This document shows, piece after piece, positions 1-6,068 of a stretch of DNA of 8,381 bases. The first letter of the stretch is position 1. The number at the start of each line of letters is the position of its first letter. The stretch is from assembly GCA_964506935.1 (NCBI GenBank), contig CAZDOD010000124.1, positions 1 to 8,381 on the forward strand, in the 5' to 3' direction. The stretch comes from CAZDOD01 sp964506935 (GTDB lineage Bacteria; Desulfobacterota; Zymogenia; Zymogenales; Zymogenaceae). Position numbers and translations under genes: made by a program. The notes under the pieces were generated by a model. It ran no database searches. It had not been told where the DNA came from and saw only the letters and a program-made list of their open reading frames with translations.

Positions 1-131
1 TATCCCGCGGGAAGGTTTGTTTCGCCGGCGTATTCCCTTTCGTTGGAATAACCCTTGTCGTAGTACTGGCCGTAAACAAGGGTATCGAATGGAGAAAATA
101 TCTCTTTTTTGAGGTTGTAATATTTGCCATA
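1..131 (-). repeat. Aromatic repeat R5, cut by window edge (from residue 334)
   Basis: The fifth unit begins YGKYYNL and is visible to repeat position 43. YDKGY, YAG and NLPAG are present. The linker before it is the longest (21 residues) and is rich in Pro, Gly and Asp. The C-terminal GYWVY...W part lies outside the window. Confidence 0.75.
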
Positions 132-1130
132 TGCCGACTTGGGATCGCTTTGGTCTCCGGGCGATGGACCGGGGGTATATCCCTTCATGTCCCTCCAAAT
201 ATACCACTGGGGGGCGACATAGACCCAGTACCCGGCAGGAATCCCAGAGTAGCCGGCGTAGCTTGTCTGGTTGGAATAGCCGTTGTCGTAAAAGCTCCCG
301 AGTCTGCTCTCGTCCGCGGGTACCCAGAGCGTCTTCAAGAGGACGTCATATTTGCCGTTGACCGAGGCCTTATCCTCGTCGGTCTGAGTCTCCTTTTTGT
401 CTTTCCATATGAACCAGTTGGGATATACGTAGACCCAGTACCCCTTCGGCAGGTTTGTATAGCCGGCGTAGTTTGAATCGGTCCTGTATCCCCAGTCGTA
501 AAAGGTTCCCCGGGAGTTTCGGTCGGACTCAACCTTTATGACCTTGAGCAAGTTGTAATATTTTCCGCCGACCTTCGCCTTCTCCTCGTCTGACGGCGAA
601 TACGCTTTTGCCTCCCTCTCCCAGATATACCAGTAGGGATAGGCGTAGACCCAGTATCCTTTAGGTAGGTTTTTGTTTCCCGCATAGGTTGAGACAGTAC
701 GGTAGCCCCAGTCGTAGAGATTTCCGAACCTGTCATTGTCATCGGGGAGATAGAAGGTTTTAAGGACATTCTCATACTTACCGTTTATCGAGGCGCGGTC
801 GTAGTCATAGGTCGGCCTTTCGTCTTCTGTCTTCGTCTTCCATATATACCAGCTTGGATAGACATATACCCAGTATCCATAGGGGAGGTTTGAGTAGCCC
901 TTATATTTCTTGGTCTTTTTATACCCGAGGTCATAAAAATCCCCGTATGTGTTCCTGTCGTCCGGGACGTTGATGACCTGCTGGAGGTCCTTATATTTCC
1001 CGCCGATCTGTGCCTTCTCCGCAGGGGAGGGGGGTGTTGTGGGGCCGGGTGGGACATATACGACGCACTCCTGAAAACCGAACAGGAAAAAGACAAGGAT
1101 TATCGTGATTAATATCGTTGACCTTTTCAT
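1..1130 (-). CDS. Exported protein with at least five 55-residue aromatic repeats (3' end outside window)
   Basis: The minus-strand frame from ATG at 1130 is open for 376 codons and runs off the left edge, so only the N-terminal part is visible. Residues 1-21 form a basic then hydrophobic export signal (MKRSTILITI...) ending at Cys22; residues 26-38 are Pro/Thr-rich. Five repeats start at residues 43, 116, 188, 258 and 334. Each complete one is 55 residues, joined by charged linkers of 15-21. Repeat landmarks are GKY, D16, G21, YD, GY, G-Y-W-V-Y, P50, W52 and a final I-W. The start is backed by GGTGG at 1137-1141, six bases upstream. The gene follows the lipoprotein gene at 1178-1789 by 47 bases, is probably in one operon with it, and shares its repeat. 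I do not recognise the repeat family; a surface or periplasmic binding role is inferred from export and aromatic richness only. The residue before Cys22 is Glu, so lipidation is uncertain. Confidence 0.85.
   Translation of the reverse strand, partial: MKRSTILITIILVFFLFGFQECVVYVPPGPTTPPSPAEKAQIGGKYKDLQQVINVPDDRNTYGDFYDLGYKKTKKYKGYSNLPYGYWVYVYPSWYIWKTKTEDERPTYDYDRASINGKYENVLKTFYLPDDNDRFGNLYDWGYRTVSTYAGNKNLPKGYWVYAYPYWYIWEREAKAYSPSDEEKAKVGGKYYNLLKVIKVESDRNSRGTFYDWGYRTDSNYAGYTNLPKGYWVYVYPNWFIWKDKKETQTDEDKASVNGKYDVLLKTLWVPADESRLGSFYDNGYSNQTSYAGYSGIPAGYWVYVAPQWYIWRDMKGYTPGPSPGDQSDPKSAYGKYYNLKKEIFSPFDTLVYGQYYDKGYSNEREYAGETNLPAG
195..359 (-). repeat. Aromatic repeat R4 (protein residues 258-312)
   Basis: Fourth 55-residue unit, from NGKY to WYIW. 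It has YDNGY, YAGY and GYWVYVAPQWYIW. Tyr49 of the repeat is replaced by Ala while Pro50 and Trp52 are kept. Confidence 0.85.
405..569 (-). repeat. Aromatic repeat R3 (protein residues 188-242)
   Basis: Third 55-residue unit, from GGKY to WFIW. It contains YDWGY, YAGY and GYWVYVYPNWFIW. It has ESD where most copies have P-x-D, keeping the invariant Asp at repeat position 16. Confidence 0.85.
621..785 (-). repeat. Aromatic repeat R2 (protein residues 116-170)
   Basis: Second 55-residue unit, from NGKY to WYIW. It contains YDWGY and GYWVYAYPYWYIW, and aligns to the other copies without gaps. Confidence 0.85.
840..1004 (-). repeat. Aromatic repeat R1 (protein residues 43-97)
   Basis: First 55-residue unit, running from GGKY to WYIW. 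It has YDLGY where most other copies have YDWGY, and YKGY where others have YAGY, so it is among the more divergent copies. It ends in GYWVYVYPSWYIW. Confidence 0.85.
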
Positions 1131-1177
1131 TTGTTTCCACCATTGAATTTAAAAAAGGTAAAAAACTCTTTTGTTGT

Positions 1178-1789
1178 CTACTTCTGATTGCCCCATATGT
1201 ACCAGTTCGGATAGACATAGACCCAGTAACCCGGTTTGAGATTTGAATAACCGGCGTAAGAGGTGCCACTGTAATATCCCCAATCGTAAAAGTCTCCGTA
1301 ACTCCCCTGATCTTGCGGTACATAAAGGGTCTGCAAAAGGTTGTAGTATTTTCCGTTTACCGATGCCGTTACCTCGGGACCCTGTGGGGCGGGTGGTGCT
1401 GCGGCAAGGCTGTAGGTTGCCGACCAGTTACCGGCGCCATAGTTTGAGTATATGGTCAACCAGAATTTTCCGCCCCCCTCGAGTATTATGATCTCGCCGT
1501 TATCGAGATCGAAGTTGCCGAGGGTGGCACCACTTTCATCGGATACAACCGTCACCCAGAAGTCCACGGAGCCCTTTGGATACGTGAAGGTGACTTCCAC
1601 ATAATCGACTTTACCTGTCTTTACCGGGAAGACATATGATGAGCCGGGGCCATTTAGATAACCGCTCTCGGTTACGACCTTCGGAACGCCCCCTTTCCCT
1701 CCGAATATTTTGTTAATTAAATCACACCCGGTAAAGGTGAGGGAAAATACCGATACCGAAAGGAGTATTAATAACGAGAATCTCTTCAT
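1178..1789 (-). CDS. Lipoprotein with PPC-like beta domain and one C-terminal aromatic repeat
   Basis: This 203-residue protein has a textbook lipoprotein signal: MKRF, a hydrophobic core to residue 18, then F-T-G-C with Cys22 as the predicted lipidated residue. Residues about 40-128 alternate polar and hydrophobic positions (YVFPVKTG, FWVTVVSDESG, GGGKFWLTIYS, NWSATY) in a way that resembles the bacterial pre-peptidase C-terminal (PPC) beta-sandwich; that match is by eye. A Pro/Ala linker (131-137) leads to one 55-residue repeat at 145-199 ending NWYIW, four residues before the C-terminus. I chose the ATG at 1789 because GGAGG lies seven bases upstream (1797-1801) and the signal peptide begins there; a longer in-frame extension to 1828 would spoil it. 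It is the first gene of a likely two-gene operon with the multi-repeat protein downstream. Function unknown; probably a cell-envelope component. Confidence 0.85.
   Translation of the reverse strand: MKRFSLLILLSVSVFSLTFTGCDLINKIFGGKGGVPKVVTESGYLNGPGSSYVFPVKTGKVDYVEVTFTYPKGSVDFWVTVVSDESGATLGNFDLDNGEIIILEGGGKFWLTIYSNYGAGNWSATYSLAAAPPAPQGPEVTASVNGKYYNLLQTLYVPQDQGSYGDFYDWGYYSGTSYAGYSNLKPGYWVYVYPNWYIWGNQK
1193..1357 (-). repeat. Single aromatic repeat at the C-terminus of the lipoprotein
   Basis: This is the same 55-residue unit as in the neighbouring multi-repeat gene (NGKYYNLLQT...NWYIW), aligned without gaps. It has KPG where most copies have P-x-G before the YWVYVYP block. At DNA level the complement of the GYWVY segment (agacccagta, 1219-1228) recurs at 221-230, 431-440 and 647-656, and with one change at 866-875. 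Confidence 0.85.
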
Positions 1790-1886
1790 TTCTTTTCCTC
1801 CATGATAAATAAATATCCACACTGCCAATACATCAATAGGTTATTTATAGATAACAGTGTTTTGGCAATAAAACAATGTGTTAAAT

Positions 1887-1915
1887 ATTCTAATACTTGA
1901 TTTTTTTATTGTAAA
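1887..1915 (-). promoter_or_regulatory. Probable sigma70 promoter for the repeat-lipoprotein operon
   Basis: On the minus strand TTTACA (1910-1915) and TAGAAT (1887-1892) are separated by exactly 17 bases, each one mismatch from the -35 and -10 consensus. The region is AT-rich. Transcription would start near 1880, leaving a leader of about 90 bases before the ATG at 1789. A 6-bp inverted repeat (ACACTG 1819-1824, CAGTGT 1855-1860) lies in that leader. Confidence 0.55.
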
Positions 1916-2074
1916 GTGTTTTTATTTGTATTTGGGAGGGACGGATATAGTATCTCTTTTTGCGAATCATATTCCGGTAGGTTTTTTGATGGTATCTCAA
2001 ATTCCAAACGAAAAACATGATCCGAGAGATTTTTATCGTGACCGATTGGAACGTTAGGAAGATTAACTATTTTC

Positions 2075-3736
2075 CTATTTTGACCCCGCTACCTCCTTCC
2101 TTATTATTTTCCCGTCATCGGTTTTTGTAAGTTCTTTCAAGAACTCCACTTCGACCGGGACCTTACAGGTTGCCATGTTGTTTTTGCAGTACCTCATGAT
2201 ATCCTCGCCGGATACAACCTTTCCCTCTTCTAGTACCACAAATGCCTTTACGGCCTCGCCCATGAGCTTGTCTGGGATACCCACAACGGTGGCATCGGTT
2301 ATCGAATGATGGCGAAGCAGGATCTCCTCTATCTCCCTGGGGTATACCCTGTTTTCTCCAACGAAGATGACATTCTTCTTCCTCTCGACAAGGGTGAAGA
2401 AACCCTCCTCGTCCATCTTTGCGATGTCTCCCGTGTATAGCATTCCGTCTCTTATCGCGATTCCGGTCTCTTCGGGCATCGCCCAGTACCCCCGCATGAT
2501 CTGGGGGCCGGAGATGACGAGCTCTCCGACATCTCCCGGACCGAGAATCCTGCCATCACTTTCGATATCGACTATCTTGGCCTCGGTATCGGGAAGGGGG
2601 AGACCCATGGTCCCCGCCTTTTTACCGCCGGTTGGGGGATTCATGTGTGTTACACCAGACGCCTCGGCGAGGCCGTATCCCTCAACGACATCAATTCCGG
2701 TCTTTTGTTTGAACTCCTCGCGTACGTCTTCGGATAACGGCGCCGACATCGAAACCGAGAGTTTGATCGACGAAAAATCAACTTCCGAGAGACCGGATTG
2801 TTGAATTATCGAGCGATACATCGATGGGATGGAGGGAAAGAATGTGGGTTTGAGGTTCTTTGTGGTCTCGACAAATTTTTTTGCCGTAAATCGGTTGATG
2901 ACGATAATCGTCGCCCCGACTCGAATCGGGAGGTCAAGGGCAACGGTCATGCCGTAGAGATGGCTGTAGGGGATAGCCGCTATTACCCTGTCTTTTGTCC
3001 CTAGAATGTTTTTGAACCAGATATAGACCTGCTCAACGTTGGACGAGATGTTCTTGTGTGTGAGCGTGGCCCCCTTGGAGATGCCCGTGATTCCTCCCGT
3101 GTATTGGATCACGGCATTGTCGTCCATATTTATCTTAAGACCTGTGGGAGTTGTCGGATACTTCCTTATAAAATTCCAAAAGGAGTAGATGTCCCCCCCC
3201 GATTTGACATCCCGATAGTATCCGGTCGTCTTGCCGATGAATTCCTTGAAGAAACGTCGTCTGAAAGGATAGAAACGTCGGATGTCGGTAAAGATGACGC
3301 CCTTTAATCCCGTCCTGTTCTTGACTTTCAGGAGGTCGTTGGCCGAGAGGTTATGCCCGATGATGATTCCCGCGCGACAGTTCGCAATTATGTGTTCCAC
3401 CTCCCGTGAACCGAGATAGGGATTTATGCTCACCATGACGCCACCGGCCTTCAAGATGCCGTAGTAGGAGATGATGGTCTGTGGGAGATTAGGCAACATC
3501 ACCGCCACCCTGTCCCCACGGGAGACTCCAAGCGAAATAAGGGCGTGTGCCAGAGAATTCGAGTAATCCTCGACCTGTTGATATGTGATTTTGGTTCCCT
3601 TGAAGATGATGGCGGTATGATTGGGATGTTATTCGGATGAGTTTCTCAGATAGTCGATTACGGTCTTATTGATGTCACCTAAATTTTTTTGAATCCCTTT
3701 GTCATAAGAATCAAGCCAAATCTTTTCCATTTTCAT
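2075..3736 (-). pseudogene. fadD: FadD-like long-chain acyl-CoA ligase, interrupted by in-frame TAA at codon 36
   Basis: Read through one stop, this frame gives 553 residues, the normal length of a long-chain fatty-acid CoA ligase (ATP-dependent activation of fatty acids). It starts MKMEKIWLDSYDKG, like FadD proteins, at ATG 3736 or 3730 with AAGGA upstream. TAA at 3629-3631 breaks codon 36; reading resumes HPNHTAIIFKG...GDRVAVMLPNLP, typical of the family. The uninterrupted part from about 3508 keeps the P-loop region (YTGGITGISKG, 212-222), GYGLAE (353-358), YTGD (434-437), RKKN and the C-terminal GK with the catalytic Lys543. Two core positions differ: Ile216 in the P-loop, where Thr/Ser is expected, and Ala357 where YGLTE/YGLSE is usual. 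No good start with a ribosome site follows the stop, so a functional product seems unlikely unless the stop is a sequencing error. A remote alternative is restart near V77 giving a 477-residue truncated protein. Confidence 0.75.
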
Positions 3737-3861
3737 TAATCCTTATCGAAAAGGTATAAGACCACTTACTTTAATGGGCTGCACAGGTGCAATGCTTCAT
3801 TTTTCAAAGGTGATATCTTGTCTTTACGAAAAAACGAGATTCCAAATCTGGACATCGTCTC

Positions 3862-3880
3862 CTTTTCATTTTATGAAAAG
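3862..3880. repeat. Perfect 8-bp inverted repeat, AT-rich hairpin
   Basis: CTTTTCAT and ATGAAAAG are exact reverse complements separated by three bases (TTT). No T-run follows on either strand, so it does not look like an intrinsic terminator. It could be a protein-binding site in the divergent region or an AT-rich chance palindrome. Confidence 0.4.
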
Positions 3881-3912
3881 AAATTTGATTATGCAAGAGA
3901 AAAACACTTTAC

Positions 3913-3937
3913 GGCTTTTTTAAATGGCTTTTTTAAA
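3913..3937. repeat. Two tandem copies of GGCTTTTTTAAA
   Basis: Two exact 12-bp copies occupy 3913-3924 and 3926-3937 with one base between them (period 13). They lie in the intergenic region about 85 bases upstream of the proposed promoter at 4023-4051. Confidence 0.6.
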
Positions 3938-4022
3938 CTTATAACACCCAACCCGTCGGATGGATACGGATAATTACCGTTTTTTGTGATTTTGCCACGA
4001 CTTGGGCCGTGAAAGTTTTTTA

Positions 4023-4051
4023 TTGAATTCGATACCCACTTGCTTTATATT
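4023..4051 (+). promoter_or_regulatory. Probable promoter of the cysteine-cluster gene
   Basis: TTGAAT (4023-4028) and TATATT (4046-4051) are 17 bases apart, with four and five matches of six to the sigma70 consensus. Transcription would begin near 4058 and leave a leader of about 100 bases before ATG 4162. Confidence 0.4.
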
Positions 4052-4062
4052 AAAAAGTGGGT
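4034..4062. promoter_or_regulatory. Inverted repeat flanking the -10 box, possible operator
   Basis: ACCCACTT (4034-4041) and AAGTGGGT (4055-4062) are exact 8-bp reverse complements with a 13-base centre that contains the proposed -10 element. A dimeric repressor bound here would cover the promoter. It could instead form an RNA hairpin, although GTTTT after it is a poor terminator tail. Confidence 0.35.
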
Positions 4063-4161
4063 GGTGTTTTATATCGAGAATGTTTTAGATTCTAAATAAA
4101 ATCAATTTTTATCGAAATAGACCATTTCGGTGAAATATCGTGAGTTTTTGACGGCTAAAAG

Positions 4162-5022
4162 ATGGGACTCATTTCGCTGTGTCATCCCGACTCCGAAAAA
4201 TCGTGCGGGGCATGCTGCGGGCTCTATAACTTTGAGGATAATTCGAGGAAAACCCTGAGTCGGCTGATGCACAAAAGAACCGATGTATTCAGATCGAAGA
4301 TGAGAGACGGGATCGATATCGGGCGCATAAAAAAATATCTCGAGGGTGTCAAGACACCTCAAAAGCTCTTTGATGTTATCTACAACTGCCCTTTTTTGGG
4401 TTTCGTAGATGAGGGTCGAAAGAGGGTCGGGTGTATGATACACCCGATTAATAACGACGGAGTGGAGATGAGGGAGGTTTCATTTTATGGGGCGAAGCTT
4501 TGCAATGACCACGAGTGTCCGAGCTTCATGTATCTTTCGGAGACAGAAAAAAAAGGGGTGGCAGCGGTAATAGATGATTGGTATCTCTACGGCCTCGTCA
4601 TCACCGATATAGACTTAATTAAGGAGTATTTCAGGATCATCGGAGATGCCATGGGAGAGGAAATAAAACATGACAGGTTGATGCACCCAGAAGTCAGGAG
4701 GGCGGTTCTTGATTTTTTCAGTCTCAAGGAGTCTTGGCCCTTCAAATCCCGAACAAAGAGGTTCGGCAAGTATTCCTTTTCGATCGCCGAGTACAGAATC
4801 GAACAGGAGGTCGGCGAAAGGGGGCTAATCCTTCCCGAATCTCGTTACAAAAAGATATTTATAAGTCTTGCAACCGATTTCTCAAACGAACGTGAGGCGG
4901 AAAAAGCCGAGGGGATGATTGAAAGGCTGATATCTGATTTCCTTTCGGCTTACAGGAGTGCTGCCCCATCGTCCCTTGGCAATGATACGGCTTTTTCAAA
5001 TAGCAGGTCTCAGGCGATTTGA
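4162..5022 (+). CDS. YkgJ-like cysteine-cluster protein (probable metal binding)
   Basis: This 286-residue soluble protein has eight cysteines, all in the first 119 residues: Cys7, a CGACCG cluster (15, 18, 19), NCPFLG (76), GCMIHP (91) and CNDHEC (114, 119). The order C-x2-C-C, CPFL, C-x2-H, C-x4-C is characteristic of the YkgJ/UPF0153 group, thought to bind zinc or an iron-sulfur cluster; the metal here is not known. The remaining 165 residues are charged and mostly helical-looking, with no motif I recognise and no membrane segment. The last about 20 residues are Ser/Asn-rich and probably disordered. ATG 4162 is the only sensible start because an in-frame TGA lies just upstream (gtgagttttTGA), but its ribosome site is weak. 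The gene stands alone: 106 bases separate it from dtd, and the upstream neighbour is divergent. Confidence 0.7.
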   Translation: MGLISLCHPDSEKSCGACCGLYNFEDNSRKTLSRLMHKRTDVFRSKMRDGIDIGRIKKYLEGVKTPQKLFDVIYNCPFLGFVDEGRKRVGCMIHPINNDGVEMREVSFYGAKLCNDHECPSFMYLSETEKKGVAAVIDDWYLYGLVITDIDLIKEYFRIIGDAMGEEIKHDRLMHPEVRRAVLDFFSLKESWPFKSRTKRFGKYSFSIAEYRIEQEVGERGLILPESRYKKIFISLATDFSNEREAEKAEGMIERLISDFLSAYRSAAPSSLGNDTAFSNSRSQAI

Positions 5023-5128
5023 CGGATCTTTCAAATCATGAAGTGATGGAGAAGACCGGAGGTTTGAAGTTTTTTCCTTTTTATATGTTTGGCTTTATAA
5101 AATTCCAAATTAAGGCGGACAGATAAAT

Positions 5129-5578
5129 ATGATAGCTGTCGTCCAGCGGGTGGCAGAGGCAGGGGTTTCTGTCGGCGGCGATACGAAAAGTGAGATCGGA
5201 TGCGGCCTTCTGGTTCTTCTGGGTGTCGAGAGGGGTGACGAAAAGTGTGATTCCGATTACCTCGTCGAGAAGATCATAAATTTGAGGATCTTCGAGGATA
5301 GCGATGGGAAGATGAATCTATCCCTCATCGATGTAAAGGGAGAGCTTCTGGTCGTCTCGCAGTTCACTCTCGCGGCAGACGTCAGGAAAGGGAGGAGGCC
5401 GTCTTTTGTAAATGCCAAAGAGCCAAAGATCGCAAATGAGCTCTACGAGTACTTTATCGAGGGGGCGAAAACGATGGGGGCCAGAGCCTCGGGCGGCGTC
5501 TTTCAGGCGATGATGGACATATCCCTCGTAAATCGAGGCCCGGTGACATTCATAGTCAACAGCAGAAAGAGCTTTTAG
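5129..5578 (+). CDS. dtd: D-aminoacyl-tRNA deacylase (DTD)
   Basis: DTD hydrolyses D-amino acids (and glycine) mischarged on tRNA, protecting translation in the cytoplasm; it acts as a homodimer. At 149 residues it has the normal length. The start MIAVVQRVAEAGVSVGG matches the family N-terminus. Both signature motifs are present: SQFTL at 77-81, holding the active-site region, and the Gly-cisPro motif at 135-140. The latter reads NRGPVT where NDGPVT is usual (E. coli), with Gly137 and Pro138 intact. GRRPSF (88-93) is also conserved. AAGGCGG at 5112-5118 is a plausible, slightly distant ribosome site. It is the first gene of a tight cluster; the next gene starts four bases after its stop. Confidence 0.95.
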   Translation: MIAVVQRVAEAGVSVGGDTKSEIGCGLLVLLGVERGDEKCDSDYLVEKIINLRIFEDSDGKMNLSLIDVKGELLVVSQFTLAADVRKGRRPSFVNAKEPKIANELYEYFIEGAKTMGARASGGVFQAMMDISLVNRGPVTFIVNSRKSF

Positions 5579-5582
5579 AGGA

Positions 5583-6068
5583 TTGAAGACGGATATCCAA
5601 AAACCCTATGTCATCAGCATCAGCAGGGAGGGGGAATGGTTCTACAACGACCGGAAGATAATACATCCCACGGTGCTCAGGATATTTAACGATGGTCTGT
5701 CTCGGGCCGAGGACGGGAGGTATTATCTCGAGGTCGAGGGGGATATCGCCGAAGTTGTGGTGGAGGACGCACCGTTTGTTGTGAAAGGGGTCATGCCAGC
5801 AATTGATGGGGGGGAATTATGTGGTTTTGTAGTTTCCCTCTCGGACGACACAGAGGATATACTGAATCTCGATACCTTGAAGATAAACGAAAAAAATGTG
5901 CCATACTGTCTGGTCAAGGGGGAGCGGGGGGGGCTTACAGCGAAATTCTCGTCGAAGGCCTACTATATGCTCTCCGACTATATCGAACATGATGAGAATC
6001 AAGATTCCTACTATATAGAGATAAAGTCTAAAAAACATCAAATCCATTATGATGGTGAAAGATCATGA
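5583..6068 (+). CDS. DUF1285-like protein, TTG start
   Basis: This 161-residue soluble protein resembles DUF1285 proteins by eye: an N-terminal G-x-W-[FY]-Y stretch (REGEWFYNDR, 15-24), then IFNDGLSR, DGRYYLEV (44-51) and VEDAPFVV (60-67), which is the family's hallmark V-D/E-D-[AV]-PF. The C-terminal part (118-155, AKFSSKAYYMLSDYIEHD...YYIEIKSKK) is also consistent. The function of the family is not established. No ATG or GTG is available near the start; TTG at 5583 is the only start that keeps the domain, four bases after the dtd stop. The GAGG next to it is too close (one base) to act normally, so translation is probably coupled to dtd. The stop overlaps the next ATG as ATGA. Confidence 0.75.
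   Translation: MKTDIQKPYVISISREGEWFYNDRKIIHPTVLRIFNDGLSRAEDGRYYLEVEGDIAEVVVEDAPFVVKGVMPAIDGGELCGFVVSLSDDTEDILNLDTLKINEKNVPYCLVKGERGGLTAKFSSKAYYMLSDYIEHDENQDSYYIEIKSKKHQIHYDGERS

Larger units (their letters stand above)
3737..4161. other. AT-rich intergenic region between divergent genes
   Basis: This 425-base gap separates the minus-strand acyl-CoA ligase from the plus-strand cysteine-cluster gene. It holds TGCAC-AG-GTGCA (3780-3791), a perfect AT-rich hairpin (3862-3880), a 12-bp tandem repeat (3913-3937), a likely promoter (4023-4051) and an inverted repeat around its -10 box. A plus-strand frame is open from 3740 to the TAA at 3971-3973 (77 codons), but it has no ATG or GTG start and no recognisable similarity. 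No clear promoter for the ligase gene could be fixed. Confidence 0.6.

Noticed and set aside
150..1096. Several open frames of 65-110 codons on both strands within 131-1096
   Set aside because: They are out-of-frame shadows of the long minus-strand repeat gene (1-1130). They have arginine/serine/threonine-rich compositions typical of shifted frames and no ribosome sites.
221..1228. Recurrent DNA motif agacccagta spaced about 210-220 bases, considered as a CRISPR-like or non-coding array
   Set aside because: The copies encode the conserved GYWVY block of a protein repeat, spacing is far larger than in CRISPR, and reading frame is kept throughout.
3629..3631. Internal stop of the ligase considered as recoding (selenocysteine or alternative code)
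   Set aside because: The codon is TAA, not TGA, and TAA serves as a normal stop for other genes here, for example at 6293-6295.
3780..3791. TGCAC-AG-GTGCA inverted repeat, considered as the operator of the acyl-CoA ligase promoter
   Set aside because: Arms are only 5 bp and no convincing -10 box could be placed downstream of the overlapping TTGCAC, so it is mentioned only as part of the intergenic region.
4102..4443. Minus-strand open frame of 113 codons opposite the cysteine-cluster gene
   Set aside because: It lies antisense to a gene with a clear cysteine motif set, has no recognisable domain, and would start inside that gene.
5030..5075. TTCAAA / TTTGAA pairing followed by TTTTTT, considered as a terminator after the cysteine-cluster gene
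   Set aside because: The stem is six AT-rich pairs around a 27-base loop, too weak to call.
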